Virus record (IMG/VR): IMGVR_UViG_3300035698_007976
Span: 1-36,978 of that record
DNA length: 36,978 nt
Strand: one strand, 5' to 3'
Source: a virus
The notes beneath the pieces are model-generated. The model saw nothing but the letters and a program-made list of their open reading frames with translations, was not told the DNA's origin and made no database searches. Below are positions 18,901-24,651 of the stretch, in pieces; positions within the stretch are counted from its first letter, which is position 1; every line of letters starts with the position of its first letter. A program made the position numbers and the translations under genes.

Positions 18901-18985
18901 CTCTGTTATTGATACCGCTCTCATCGGTGCCGCTACCCCATTCCGAGTGGGTGGACGTATTTCCTGGACAGAATCTCAGGCCTAG
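9962..18985 (+). CDS. Giant repeat-containing virion protein, 3007 aa
   Basis: The N-terminus (ENLIDTDFEYGLQETKWETL, then ERVNNIPTF) is a domain I recognise from aquatic phage structural proteins. From about residue 85 to 2470 there are at least a dozen diverged copies of an 80-90 residue module: a strand with D-x-I-x-T, H-G-F/L, S/A-T-G-D, about 10-20 residues, G-L-S/T-x-x-x-x-Y-Y-V, F-x-L-H-x-T, D-A, R-V-D-I, then G-S-G. Clear copies start near residues 904, 999, 1394, 1657, 1741, 1975, 2107 and 2386. At about 2620-2698 is a conserved block (QNQWNLDKADGTGPSGLI, then DYSWYGAGKVRFGF, then EAYMRSGNLPARYE), also known from large aquatic phage tail proteins. No protease or hydrolase motif is seen. 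It is likely a long tail-tip or side-fibre scaffold that carries the smaller adhesins. The start overlaps the previous gene by 11 bases. Confidence 0.8.
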   Translation: MSLRYLKDSAEEGKNEVSPIATFVDPVSKIRVSQPENLIDTDFEYGLQETKWETLERVNNIPTFFARPGDPPIDVSIVTATVGSSRVVVTTNTDHGLVVGSPLIVQGVDSFSANGAFVVDNVINDKEFTYVCKEVQTRPGASEGSFFNIIKEETVIYIGRLYQGTQAKLDVLDSITTDGLDPSRLTVKTPHPHGFSEGTRFVLSNSVGGKTYKFDASLIDPSDFENLTTPEIDSYTQIKEAYTYQDWDGAYSAKFTSDDVDVYYNTINVPNHPFNNGDMVMYIPAVDVETDSQTADEGNIHTDSAMGNVGRYRTPYWVGVLDENTIQLTVSEFNVNYRPPSVHDISSMGDTNFGYHQLAKCYRIEALYTDSVMRLRQPYRDTNSSEAQEVYVFSTSTGIQPAATTMSFKNYTSNDAYTPRWYKFYLKNYDGSNVTNLPTSAGNAILRFGALGVNVSTDTITITPGSDFDLLGSMPLNGNTEGVSNSSLSSGYWQTGDQVRLWRRKGETTPGNIGEGTYYYIRVIDDSRFTLHTTRAGAIANNSRLDITSTGSIDLEIIVEKQNRFFKLYTDAALTQEHVLSGTGITGTTWIVPATTVENRSSINDLTVGQNAFSNLNSGDVLTVESFDNSLETDVPVPQTRVSSTTYEDVYLYPAINLNVDSPLIYPRSGRTLYYIPNGTKMKHQTRPASMIVNCQSINVSNRQWTTISSGDEHYFTHGFKNGDKVTWKQIPSIISFNARDVNINNGRISLWNGYGDTRNGDRVRVKKAGAITVLPAGLDEETDYFLRRITTNVLTLHTTEADANSGANPVTITSRGMGNCTLIHQENLPDVLRNIEDQEAYFRFDSNRVFRLYDTRENAIIGGATGLIELTPRGGWAEFRSVLDETTGLFYAPNHYYEFAQSAATVDTATDIITTPTPHGFHTGEQLYYVVQENTPITGLSNQTWYFPNVIDETSFTLHSSRADARNGVSKRDLSGTPIGNATLTRFYGLDIQGDLTQINTTNETITFEFNHGFETGDNVSFRSLSGSISGLSNRLQYFVNKISDTTVAFYFCRAHAIADTNRVNLTGASGWHAVKKVEKLPEDVNFYFRDISSDNIFRIYRTRDEAIRNVMELDMRRPPDNSHTVTNLSIRWTGSAISTFIPVNAWGQIRSVNNYGANYFNTDYNNQFKTGQQVRVVRLPQFGNENPQFKHGSLHYIRHISNTILAFHRTYEGAMNNVTSDRVDIYSGEVGWFIEGVGLPSGIGVGTSLVIEKPTPTSIRFRENSSSGRIRRIRPTRDALYSSIRFSRRAATQSSNTFFVNSHGLIENTPLIYNSGPFGAPDSEPQITNNSTYYVSSPTNDRFRISTNEDSETKTITLTGNAVDLVGSFFRSDELGLTRTCPNQASGSFVNLTTDVITTSIVHGFSTGDRVTYYALPESTTNFGTPISGLTSENDYYVRRTGTASFQLHNTADDALNDINRIDFTGYGTGQGLFSRDNFVTGESVLISSTSPISGLSSGSVYYIKTLSPQTFALYYTKSEAEAGIFNQTGDSYSDLRAPILSFVEGTSLSLRRKEFVNLLTAATGIQELSNVAQNAVDGIYDLDVKVGGPASTEFTLTPTNAVLSPRSITFNPYDDFSSGFNAIRYENHKLYNGAEIIYNQSSEISLEQNTDGINESTGVFTIPSHGLITEQELVYIVESPSQEIPGLQNNVSYYVNVISSDTFSLHTSSSDAASDTDRVKVWGIESNIIETLESTFINDTLDLITTTADHNLSTGQAVVFNSVDPPTGVTSGDTYYVRVFDADQFYLHETYEDSLVEANTIGLLTAGSGTHYIDVIDEEVIIGYGETEDYGTVTLSAFSTLERISGLENNNVYYVIRISKDWFTVASTRQNANLGNSINIGAQLADEGSLGSEENHSFLTYNVGAEVLGPGTVTTTLGSNILSGINTNFFNLFKNGDLFKIFITQDEDVLTLSQTNSAVNREISFTQNASTVNTTTNIITTPTHNYFTGDYVVYTADTPAGNITSGQGYYVRINQTTPVNATTFTLHETKQDAFDNLNIVNITSSGSGAAIFTQQDQFYSPTHTYTDGQTTSYTSSEIMSTLIDGRLYYIGRNSNIRELFSTNIATNDRVTTNAVHGLATGDAVRFESAVSPEPLVSGQEYFIRTTSTSAFYLYNNRADSLSDSNRVDILTTGSGTHKFVQTEKSNTFRFYPSYDEAIAAAGTQDGVQVELVSTAGNAVVTSKYAGAVFESKVLGVRSATGIVLEDEIPEFASDDITPIGTQSGFQYALVTSLFVKADGFALHRPFDGGVELTPSLNPDSSIIRQTRRYFRYQSGKGIQVSYGINFNAPKQIEAFTVDINTGIATIKTRYPNKVTDQLSITTEGASDTNLGTARTFLQNSTNVDVDANTINIGSQQSFVNGEAVLYQTPGVELGGIESNVKYWVRNAGGTRYYIYASLSDALVGGEDGRIDITMPTEGDAATLTPVNSWIGTFGVTEVVNDDTFKVLLDGIPQSGSSSGFSQFTPASWSGSLLRCGIFDDQNGLFFEYDGQQLYACRRSSVEQISGTVTATFNSSLIVGENTKFISQLIAGDKVVIRGQSYKVVHIASENSLSIQPAYRGVTRGNVVVTKTVDTKTPQNQWNLDKADGTGPSGLILNLTKMQMAYIDYSWYGAGKVRFGFKAKNGEVLYFHEYVHNNQFTEAYMRSGNLPARYEVLNLANPTYSPTIAHWGTSVIMDGRFDNDDAYFFTASGSTLSFSNTAEQQTFQGRISQTNAIFNTRIDGVFTPVYFVNAIDSVAVRSIRPETEISGLYIQAGTKTLFQPQSIGGNRARIYIDKQPTGTSGSDTTYNYGPLADAIPTLFPLVSVRLGPAVDNSLVGAIGLREIINRMQLNLKNVGILTTHDVEIKLILNGNTDNLLFTNIAQPSLSQIIQHGKGDTISGGVELYTFRVSGASSATASIAQATNIDLADIIELGNAIQGGDGIFPDGPDLLTISASVIDTALIGAATPFRVGGRISWTESQA
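12671..17392 (+). repeat. Diverged repeat array within the 3007-aa protein gene
   Basis: This is the densest part of the module array. Copies are recognisable at protein level by H-G-F/L-x-T-G-D, Y-Y-V and F-x-L-H anchors but have little DNA identity, so they are ancient and not prone to slippage. Spacing varies because some copies are partial (for example two half modules after residues 1430 and 1790) and non-repeat inserts lie between others. Confidence 0.7.
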
Positions 18986-18987
18986 TG

Positions 18988-18996
18988 TGTTAAAAT
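18988..18996 (+). promoter_or_regulatory. Extended -10 (TGTTAAAAT)
   Basis: TGT plus TAAAAT lies in the 27-base gap after the 3007-aa gene. The predicted start at G19003 is the first base of GGAGTT, the ribosome site for ATG 19013, leaving a leader of 10 bases. Confidence 0.45.
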
Positions 18997-19012
18997 AGAC
19001 TAGGAGTTATCT

Positions 19013-22000
19013 ATGTCTATATCATCTAATCTTTATTCTGAAAAGGTCTTTGCTGAACAACCAATAGCCCTTTGGTCTTTAGACGACCCGGCCGACTATG
19101 TCTCCCTAGTATCTGAAACACAAAGAGATTTATCCAATAGCTCTGTATGGACAGTTTCAAATGGAACACTTGGGGTCGTTACTAACATAATTGGAGAACC
19201 TTTTCCAGAAAGCGTCATCTCTTCAATAGCAGCCAATGTGCCAGAAGAAGATCCAGACATCACTACTGTTACAGCAACAGGCGTAGTTCCATATTCTTCT
19301 TTTAACGAAGACCTTAAAACTTTTTCTCTGGGCGCATTCTTTTATTCACCAAGTCCGTTTCTTTCTTCTGTATCTATTGGCTATAAATACTTAGACGCAG
19401 AAACTTCCAGCTACGTAGAAACATTTAAAGATTTTGACATCTCTGTCTTTAATAGATGGTTTTTTGTTTCAGAAACTTTTACCTTACCCCCAAATGAAGA
19501 AGATGTAAGCATAGTCTTAAAGCTTGGGTATCTTCCAGGAGCGTCTGACCCAGCCAGCTATACCTTTTTGGTTAATGGGTTGACAGCGGGGCAGTGGTCG
19601 GAAGAGTTTCAGGCAACCTCTCTGGGGGTTGAGCTTGAAGCAATTCCATCAACAATAGCCCTTTCAGAAACTTTTGGATATCCTGCAGCCGCCTATGGTC
19701 TTCAAGAATTAAACGGGTACTATTTAGGACAGAGCAACTCACTTTTAGCAAAAAATGGAGGGGTGCCATTAGTATATGGGGCATCAAACAATACAACGAT
19801 ATTGCCAGGTAGCGGACCATCATTAATAGTTCCAGGTAATGGATTTCTTGGCGAGCTGGGCAGATACCAAGACTTTACCCTAGAGTTTTGGTTAAGAATA
19901 AATGTTTCTTGCACAACTCCAAAAAGAATAGTTGGTCCAATTGGATCTGATGACGGGATATATGTAGATGGACCATTTATAAAGATAAAGATTGATGATG
20001 TTTATGGGTCTTATTTTGTAGGAGAATGGTTTAGACCAATGTTGGTCCAGCTTAGAATAGTTACTAATTCTGCAACATTAATTATAAACGGTGAAGAAGT
20101 TTTATCTGTTGAGTTTGACACAAGATCGCTTTCACTTCCAGGCAAAAACAATTCTGTTGGAAAAGACCAAGACTGGATTGGCTTCTATGCTTATGAAGAC
20201 ACCGTGCCATTTGAAATAGATTCTGTTGGAATTTATTCATATTCTGTGCCAACCCTTGTAGCAAAAAGAAGATGGGTTTATGGTCAGGGTGTTGAGTATC
20301 CAGAAAAAATTAACACAGCCTATAACGGCGTCAGTACTTTTATAGACTACCCGTTTGCAAACTACTCAAATAATTACAACTTTCCAGATCTTGGGAAATG
20401 GAGTCAGGGTCTGATGGACAACGTTTCTGTAGATAATAATGTTTTAACGCCGCCAGAACATCCACTTGCAACACTAAAGTTTAATAATAAAACGGTTGAT
20501 CAGTGGTATGAAGACTCCTCGGCTAGCATGTCAGAGGAAGATCAGTCTATATCTTTAAGGCCAAACTCATCCTGGCTTGGGACCGAAGGCTGTATCATAT
20601 TTGATACGCTAAACTTTTTATCTCAAGATACCAAAGCAGTCTATGGAATATTTGAATCAAAAGTCGGAGATAACGGCAAGCAAACTTTGTTTAAGATAGA
20701 GGATCAGATAACTAAAAATTATTTAATCGTTGAGTTAAATGGGGCCTACATAGACTACACCTTGGTGTTTAATGGAAGCTCTACAAGGCTGTACAGGGCC
20801 AATGGACACCAACCAGGAGACCTCTTTCTGGCTGGAATAAGTCTTGTGAAGTTTTCCAATAAGTTTGGTGGAAATGCAGCGTATTTTTTAGGAAACAAGG
20901 GGCAGCTAAAGGTTTATGCCGGTGGGTCGGAAGATTTTTCAAATACTTTTAATGGTGAGATTTTAAAGGTTGCGTTTTCCACAGAAAGAAATTATGGCAA
21001 GTTTGAAGAGCTTTACAATGATTCTGGTGTAATTAGAGAGTATGAAGACGTGTTTTCTATGTACGATCAAGAGATAGATTATGACGGGGACGATCCGCTT
21101 TCCACAAACGGATCTTTGTTTAACGATCTTTACGTAGACGGCGGCGATCCGTGGTCAAGGTATACGGCTGACCCAATGTTTGAACCTGCAAGCTATGGCT
21201 TAGTTGGTAGAAAAAAATTTGGTGCGGCCAGACTAGACATAGAGGTTGATTCATATTGGGAAGACTATGTGCCACTTACCTATTTAGCAAAAAACATAGT
21301 TGACGATAACGGTGTGGAAGAGTACGGGCTTGACTTTGTACAAATGAACATAAACTATCCAGCGGTTCAAAAATTTTCAGAAGGATTCTACGATACTTCC
21401 GGCCAAGGTGTAAGAACCTATGTTTCTTTTCAATATCTGTCTGAGGGGGCAAATAAGCCTGTTTCTGGATTTAAAAACATTACAAGAATGCCATCTAACG
21501 GAGTAGTGGAGCCAGGCTCAGATTGGCTAGTGACAAAATATGAAGTGGTAGACGGAGTAATTCTTTATCTGCCACAGGGAGTAGACATAAAATCTCTTGC
21601 CCTGGTTTCACATATAGAGATGAAAGTAGATGGGATAATTGAGAATCCAATAAAGATAAGAAGAATTCAGCTAGCTTCGCAGTCGCTGTCTCAAAGAGTT
21701 CCGTCTCCCGTTGGTACTAGATTTGGTAAAAAGATTTATCCCTTTAAAAGATCTGGATTGTATTTTGACTACAAAGCAAAAAATCCTTTTAGGATTTACA
21801 AAGACAGCACCCCATATCTTTATTTGACTGGACAAAGCGGCATAAAGCCGGTTGGAAATTTTGAACAGTCTACGTCTACAAGTCGCGGCCTATCTATTCC
21901 AATAAATCCAGAAAAGGCAAATAATTTTGAAACGGTAGCACTAAATATGGCAATAAGGTTTGAGCTTGATGCCTTCCCAAGTTCTCCAATAGAAATATTC

Positions 22001-22600
22001 GAAGTTCAGTCTGCCAATCAGTTCTTTAAATTTTATGCTGTTTCCACCCACCCAGACGGCTTGAGGGGAAAAATATATTCACAAAACACATCTACTGGAA
22101 GAATAACGGATCGTGTAACCTTTTATTGGAATGGAAATCTGGTAAGAGAGCCATCCATACAAGCTGGCTCCTGGTCAATTTTGGGAATAGGCTTTACGGA
22201 TAACCTAATAATGAACAATGTTGCAGGAGCAATTAGAATTACTGGTCCAGTTTCTGTAGATAGTATCTCTCACTATCAAGCTAGCAGCCTTGACCAAGTT
22301 CGTAATCAGATAACCAGACAGTGGTTCGGTGTAGAAAGAATAGCCGGAATAGACATCGCATGGAGATACTGGGTGGAAGGGCAGGATAATCCAGAAGGCA
22401 ACAGGCCCTATACCTGGTCACAGGTTTTGGTTGTTACACCATCAGATTATTATGGGGTAGACCCAGCAGAAATATACAAGTCTTTTGTTGGAACAAATAA
22501 AATTGTTGCTGGAGATGATGTTAAGCTAAAACTAGAAACATATAAGTATTCTGTTTATCAAGGTCTTGACTGGACTACTTCTACTATCACTCCTGTATAA
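19013..22600 (+). CDS. Large minor tail protein with LamG/concanavalin-like domain
   Basis: 1195 residues. A jelly-roll region at about residues 270-410 (GRYQDFTLEFWLRINVSC, then FRPMLVQLRIVTNSATLI, then INGEEVLSVEFD) fits the LamG/concanavalin-A family, which binds carbohydrates. A second similar block near 510-700 includes TSFKIEDQ-like strands, N-G-A-Y-I-D-Y-T and Y-F-L-G-N-K-G. The conserved-looking C-terminus (ITRQWFGVERIAGIDIAW, then RYWVEGQDNPEGNRPYTW, then LETYKYSVYQGLDW) may be the part that docks to the tail. The N-terminus (YSEKVFAEQPIALWSLDDP) is typical of LamG-type minor tail proteins. The gene has its own GGAG ribosome site. It lies directly upstream of the head module, so it marks the end of the fibre cassette. 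Confidence 0.7.
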   Translation: MSISSNLYSEKVFAEQPIALWSLDDPADYVSLVSETQRDLSNSSVWTVSNGTLGVVTNIIGEPFPESVISSIAANVPEEDPDITTVTATGVVPYSSFNEDLKTFSLGAFFYSPSPFLSSVSIGYKYLDAETSSYVETFKDFDISVFNRWFFVSETFTLPPNEEDVSIVLKLGYLPGASDPASYTFLVNGLTAGQWSEEFQATSLGVELEAIPSTIALSETFGYPAAAYGLQELNGYYLGQSNSLLAKNGGVPLVYGASNNTTILPGSGPSLIVPGNGFLGELGRYQDFTLEFWLRINVSCTTPKRIVGPIGSDDGIYVDGPFIKIKIDDVYGSYFVGEWFRPMLVQLRIVTNSATLIINGEEVLSVEFDTRSLSLPGKNNSVGKDQDWIGFYAYEDTVPFEIDSVGIYSYSVPTLVAKRRWVYGQGVEYPEKINTAYNGVSTFIDYPFANYSNNYNFPDLGKWSQGLMDNVSVDNNVLTPPEHPLATLKFNNKTVDQWYEDSSASMSEEDQSISLRPNSSWLGTEGCIIFDTLNFLSQDTKAVYGIFESKVGDNGKQTLFKIEDQITKNYLIVELNGAYIDYTLVFNGSSTRLYRANGHQPGDLFLAGISLVKFSNKFGGNAAYFLGNKGQLKVYAGGSEDFSNTFNGEILKVAFSTERNYGKFEELYNDSGVIREYEDVFSMYDQEIDYDGDDPLSTNGSLFNDLYVDGGDPWSRYTADPMFEPASYGLVGRKKFGAARLDIEVDSYWEDYVPLTYLAKNIVDDNGVEEYGLDFVQMNINYPAVQKFSEGFYDTSGQGVRTYVSFQYLSEGANKPVSGFKNITRMPSNGVVEPGSDWLVTKYEVVDGVILYLPQGVDIKSLALVSHIEMKVDGIIENPIKIRRIQLASQSLSQRVPSPVGTRFGKKIYPFKRSGLYFDYKAKNPFRIYKDSTPYLYLTGQSGIKPVGNFEQSTSTSRGLSIPINPEKANNFETVALNMAIRFELDAFPSSPIEIFEVQSANQFFKFYAVSTHPDGLRGKIYSQNTSTGRITDRVTFYWNGNLVREPSIQAGSWSILGIGFTDNLIMNNVAGAIRITGPVSVDSISHYQASSLDQVRNQITRQWFGVERIAGIDIAWRYWVEGQDNPEGNRPYTWSQVLVVTPSDYYGVDPAEIYKSFVGTNKIVAGDDVKLKLETYKYSVYQGLDWTTSTITPV

Positions 22601-22611
22601 TATGGTATACT
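22594..22611 (+). promoter_or_regulatory. Overlapping -10 boxes TATAAT and TGGTATACT at leaderless spacing
   Basis: TATAAT (22596-22601) overlaps the TAA stop of the LamG-type gene. A second box, TATACT (22606-22611) preceded by TGG, ends 7 bases before ATG 22619. Transcription from the second box would start at or one base before the ATG, giving a leaderless mRNA. There is no Shine-Dalgarno sequence here. Confidence 0.5.
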
Positions 22612-22618
22612 TGTGGTT

Positions 22619-22999
22619 ATGAAGAAGCCAAAACCACGTTTTCCAGGTCAAGTCGGTGACACAAAGGTACAAGTTATCGAAGAAAAGTTTTCTAATTTTG
22701 GAACCTACGTTTGGCACAAGCCAAACGGAAAAGCTTTTACTGACGGCCAAGGGAACGCCCTGTCCATAGAGTCAATGAGGGATGACCCCTCAAGGGTCAA
22801 AGAGCTGAAAGATGCTGCACAGTACTGGGGCCAGTCCGAAGGTAAGGCCGTTTTTTATCCAAATATGCGAAAGATATCTGACGAGCAGCATAGCGAGCAA
22901 GTAGACAGAATGACACAAGGCCTTATCCCGAACATGAACGATCTTGGCGCAGTTATTGCGGCCAAAAAAACTCTTAATGCATACGGAGATGAGGGCTAG
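22619..22999 (+). CDS. Conserved hypothetical protein upstream of portal
   Basis: 126 residues from ATG 22619; a GTG at 22613 would add two residues. No ribosome site precedes either start, and the promoter-like box at 22606 favours the ATG as a leaderless start. Visible features are a basic start (MKKPKPRFPGQ), a middle block (GTYVWHKPNGKAFTDGQGNA, then LSIESMRDDP) and an end block (QVDRMTQGLIPNMNDLGAVI, then AAKKT). I recall similar short proteins next to portal genes in actinobacteriophages but know no function for them. The stop overlaps the portal start as TAGTG. A packaging or portal-associated role is possible from position alone. Confidence 0.6.
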   Translation: MKKPKPRFPGQVGDTKVQVIEEKFSNFGTYVWHKPNGKAFTDGQGNALSIESMRDDPSRVKELKDAAQYWGQSEGKAVFYPNMRKISDEQHSEQVDRMTQGLIPNMNDLGAVIAAKKTLNAYGDEG

Positions 23000-24603
23000 T
23001 GGAAAAAGATTGGATTATTCGTGCAAACATAGATGACGATCTCCCACAAGATGACACCTTCAAAAGACAAGACCCTTTTGTAAGAAGCTGGGATGACCTA
23101 AAACAATATAGTGGACTTGAGTCAAACTTTAAAAGAAGAAGTAGCCGTATCGCAAAAACTCTAAATATGCCACCTAGTGAAAGCTATTTAACTAATGCAA
23201 AAGCTAGCCAGCAGGGAATAGACGGAGCAGGGTCAAAAGAGATTAACCCCGGCGATGTTTTTCGTAACGGTTATGGAATGTTTGATGTTATTACCCCACC
23301 ATGGAATCTATATGAATTAGCAAACTACTATGACACATCTTTTTCAAATCACGCTGCCATAGACGCTAAGGTTGAAAACATTGTTGGCCTTGGCTACGAC
23401 TTTAGGATTTCTGATAAAACTGTTTTAAGGCTTGAGTCCAATCAAGATAGAGAAGCTGTTGGCAGAGCCAGAAATAGGATTGAAAAAGCAAAAATGGAAA
23501 TACATGATTGGGTTGAAAATTTAAACGATGATGATTCTTTTACTCAAACCTTGACAAAGTTCTATACCGATGTTCAGGCAACAGGAAACGGCTACCTAGA
23601 AATTGGTAGGACAACACGAGGAGAAATCGGGTACGTTGGACATATACCGGCTACGACAATGAGGGTTCGTAGATTACGAGACGGATACGTTCAAATTATT
23701 GGAGAAAAGGTTGTTTATTTTAGAAAGTTTGGGGCAAAGAATCAAAACCCAATAACAGAAGATCCAAGACCAAACGAAATCCTTCACTACAAAGAGTACT
23801 CTCCACTTAACACATTCTACGGCGTACCAGATATAATGTCTGCAATAACTTCTTTGCAGGGTGACCACCTTGCCTCTCAATACAATGTTGACTATTTTGG
23901 AAACAAGGGGGTGCCAAGATATATTGTAACCCTGAAGGGCGCTCAGCTGTCCCCTGACTCAGAAGACAAGATGTTTAGATTCTTACAAACAAGTCTAAAG
24001 GGGCAGAACCACAGAACGCTGTATATACCACTACCCGGAGATACCGAAAACAACAAGGTTGAGTTTAAAATGGAGCCAGTTGAAAACGGAGTACAAGAGG
24101 GATCATTTAAGGAATATCGTAAACAAAATAGAGACGATATTTTGATTGCCCACCAGGTTCCTCTTTCAAAAATTGGTGGAGGCGACTCTGGTAGTATCGC
24201 AGCAGCGCTCGCTCAGGACAGAACCTTTAAAGAGCAGGTATCTCGTCCAGCTCAAAAAAATCTAGAAAAAATGATTAATAAAATTGTTAAAGAAAAGACA
24301 GATATCCTTGAGTTTAAATTTAACGAGCTTACTTTGACGGATGAAATTGCACAGTCTCAGATTATTGAGAGGTATGTAAAGACACAGGTCATGACTCCAA
24401 ACGAGGCTAGGCAACAGCTTGGACTACCGCAAAGACCAGACGGAGACGACCCATTTGAAATGTCTGCCAGACAGGCTACCGATGCCAGAGCTAACCTCGC
24501 GGGGAATAGAGAAAGAGATTCTGAAAGATCAAACAATCAGTCAGATAGCACTGCTACCATAAGTGGTAGGAATGCCCAAGGAGAAGGAAGATCTTCAGAA
24601 TGA
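22999..24603 (+). CDS. Phage portal protein (PBSX/HK97-like family)
   Basis: 534 residues from GTG 22999, which overlaps the previous stop by one base with GAGGG upstream. The central region follows the portal family layout: LYELANYYDTSFSNHAAIDA, KVENIVGLGYDFRI, then FYTDVQATGNGYLEI, then EILHYKEYSPLNTFYGVPDI, then a helix with YNVDYFGNKGVPRYIV, then ENGVQEGSFKEYRKQNRDDI and AHQVPLSKIGG. The last block (ERYVKTQVMTPNEARQQLGL) is the usual C-terminal helix. The final 40 residues are polar and probably disordered. Portals form the dodecameric DNA entry ring at one head vertex and bind the terminase. Arginine is mostly AGA/AGG, unlike the capsid gene. Gene order with protease and capsid downstream supports the call. 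Confidence 0.92.
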   Translation: MEKDWIIRANIDDDLPQDDTFKRQDPFVRSWDDLKQYSGLESNFKRRSSRIAKTLNMPPSESYLTNAKASQQGIDGAGSKEINPGDVFRNGYGMFDVITPPWNLYELANYYDTSFSNHAAIDAKVENIVGLGYDFRISDKTVLRLESNQDREAVGRARNRIEKAKMEIHDWVENLNDDDSFTQTLTKFYTDVQATGNGYLEIGRTTRGEIGYVGHIPATTMRVRRLRDGYVQIIGEKVVYFRKFGAKNQNPITEDPRPNEILHYKEYSPLNTFYGVPDIMSAITSLQGDHLASQYNVDYFGNKGVPRYIVTLKGAQLSPDSEDKMFRFLQTSLKGQNHRTLYIPLPGDTENNKVEFKMEPVENGVQEGSFKEYRKQNRDDILIAHQVPLSKIGGGDSGSIAAALAQDRTFKEQVSRPAQKNLEKMINKIVKEKTDILEFKFNELTLTDEIAQSQIIERYVKTQVMTPNEARQQLGLPQRPDGDDPFEMSARQATDARANLAGNRERDSERSNNQSDSTATISGRNAQGEGRSSE

Positions 24604-24636
24604 TTGCAATTTTTAAATATTTTATCAAAAAGGCAG

Positions 24637-24642
24637 TATAAT
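24637..24642 (+). promoter_or_regulatory. -10 box TATAAT before the protease gene
   Basis: TATAAT lies 9 bases before ATG 24652, directly joined to GGAG (24643-24646). If this is a real -10, the transcript would start near A24649 and would not include the GGAG. Either transcription starts slightly earlier or the box is not a promoter here. The weak fit lowers confidence. Confidence 0.3.
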
Positions 24643-24651
24643 GGAGTTAGT

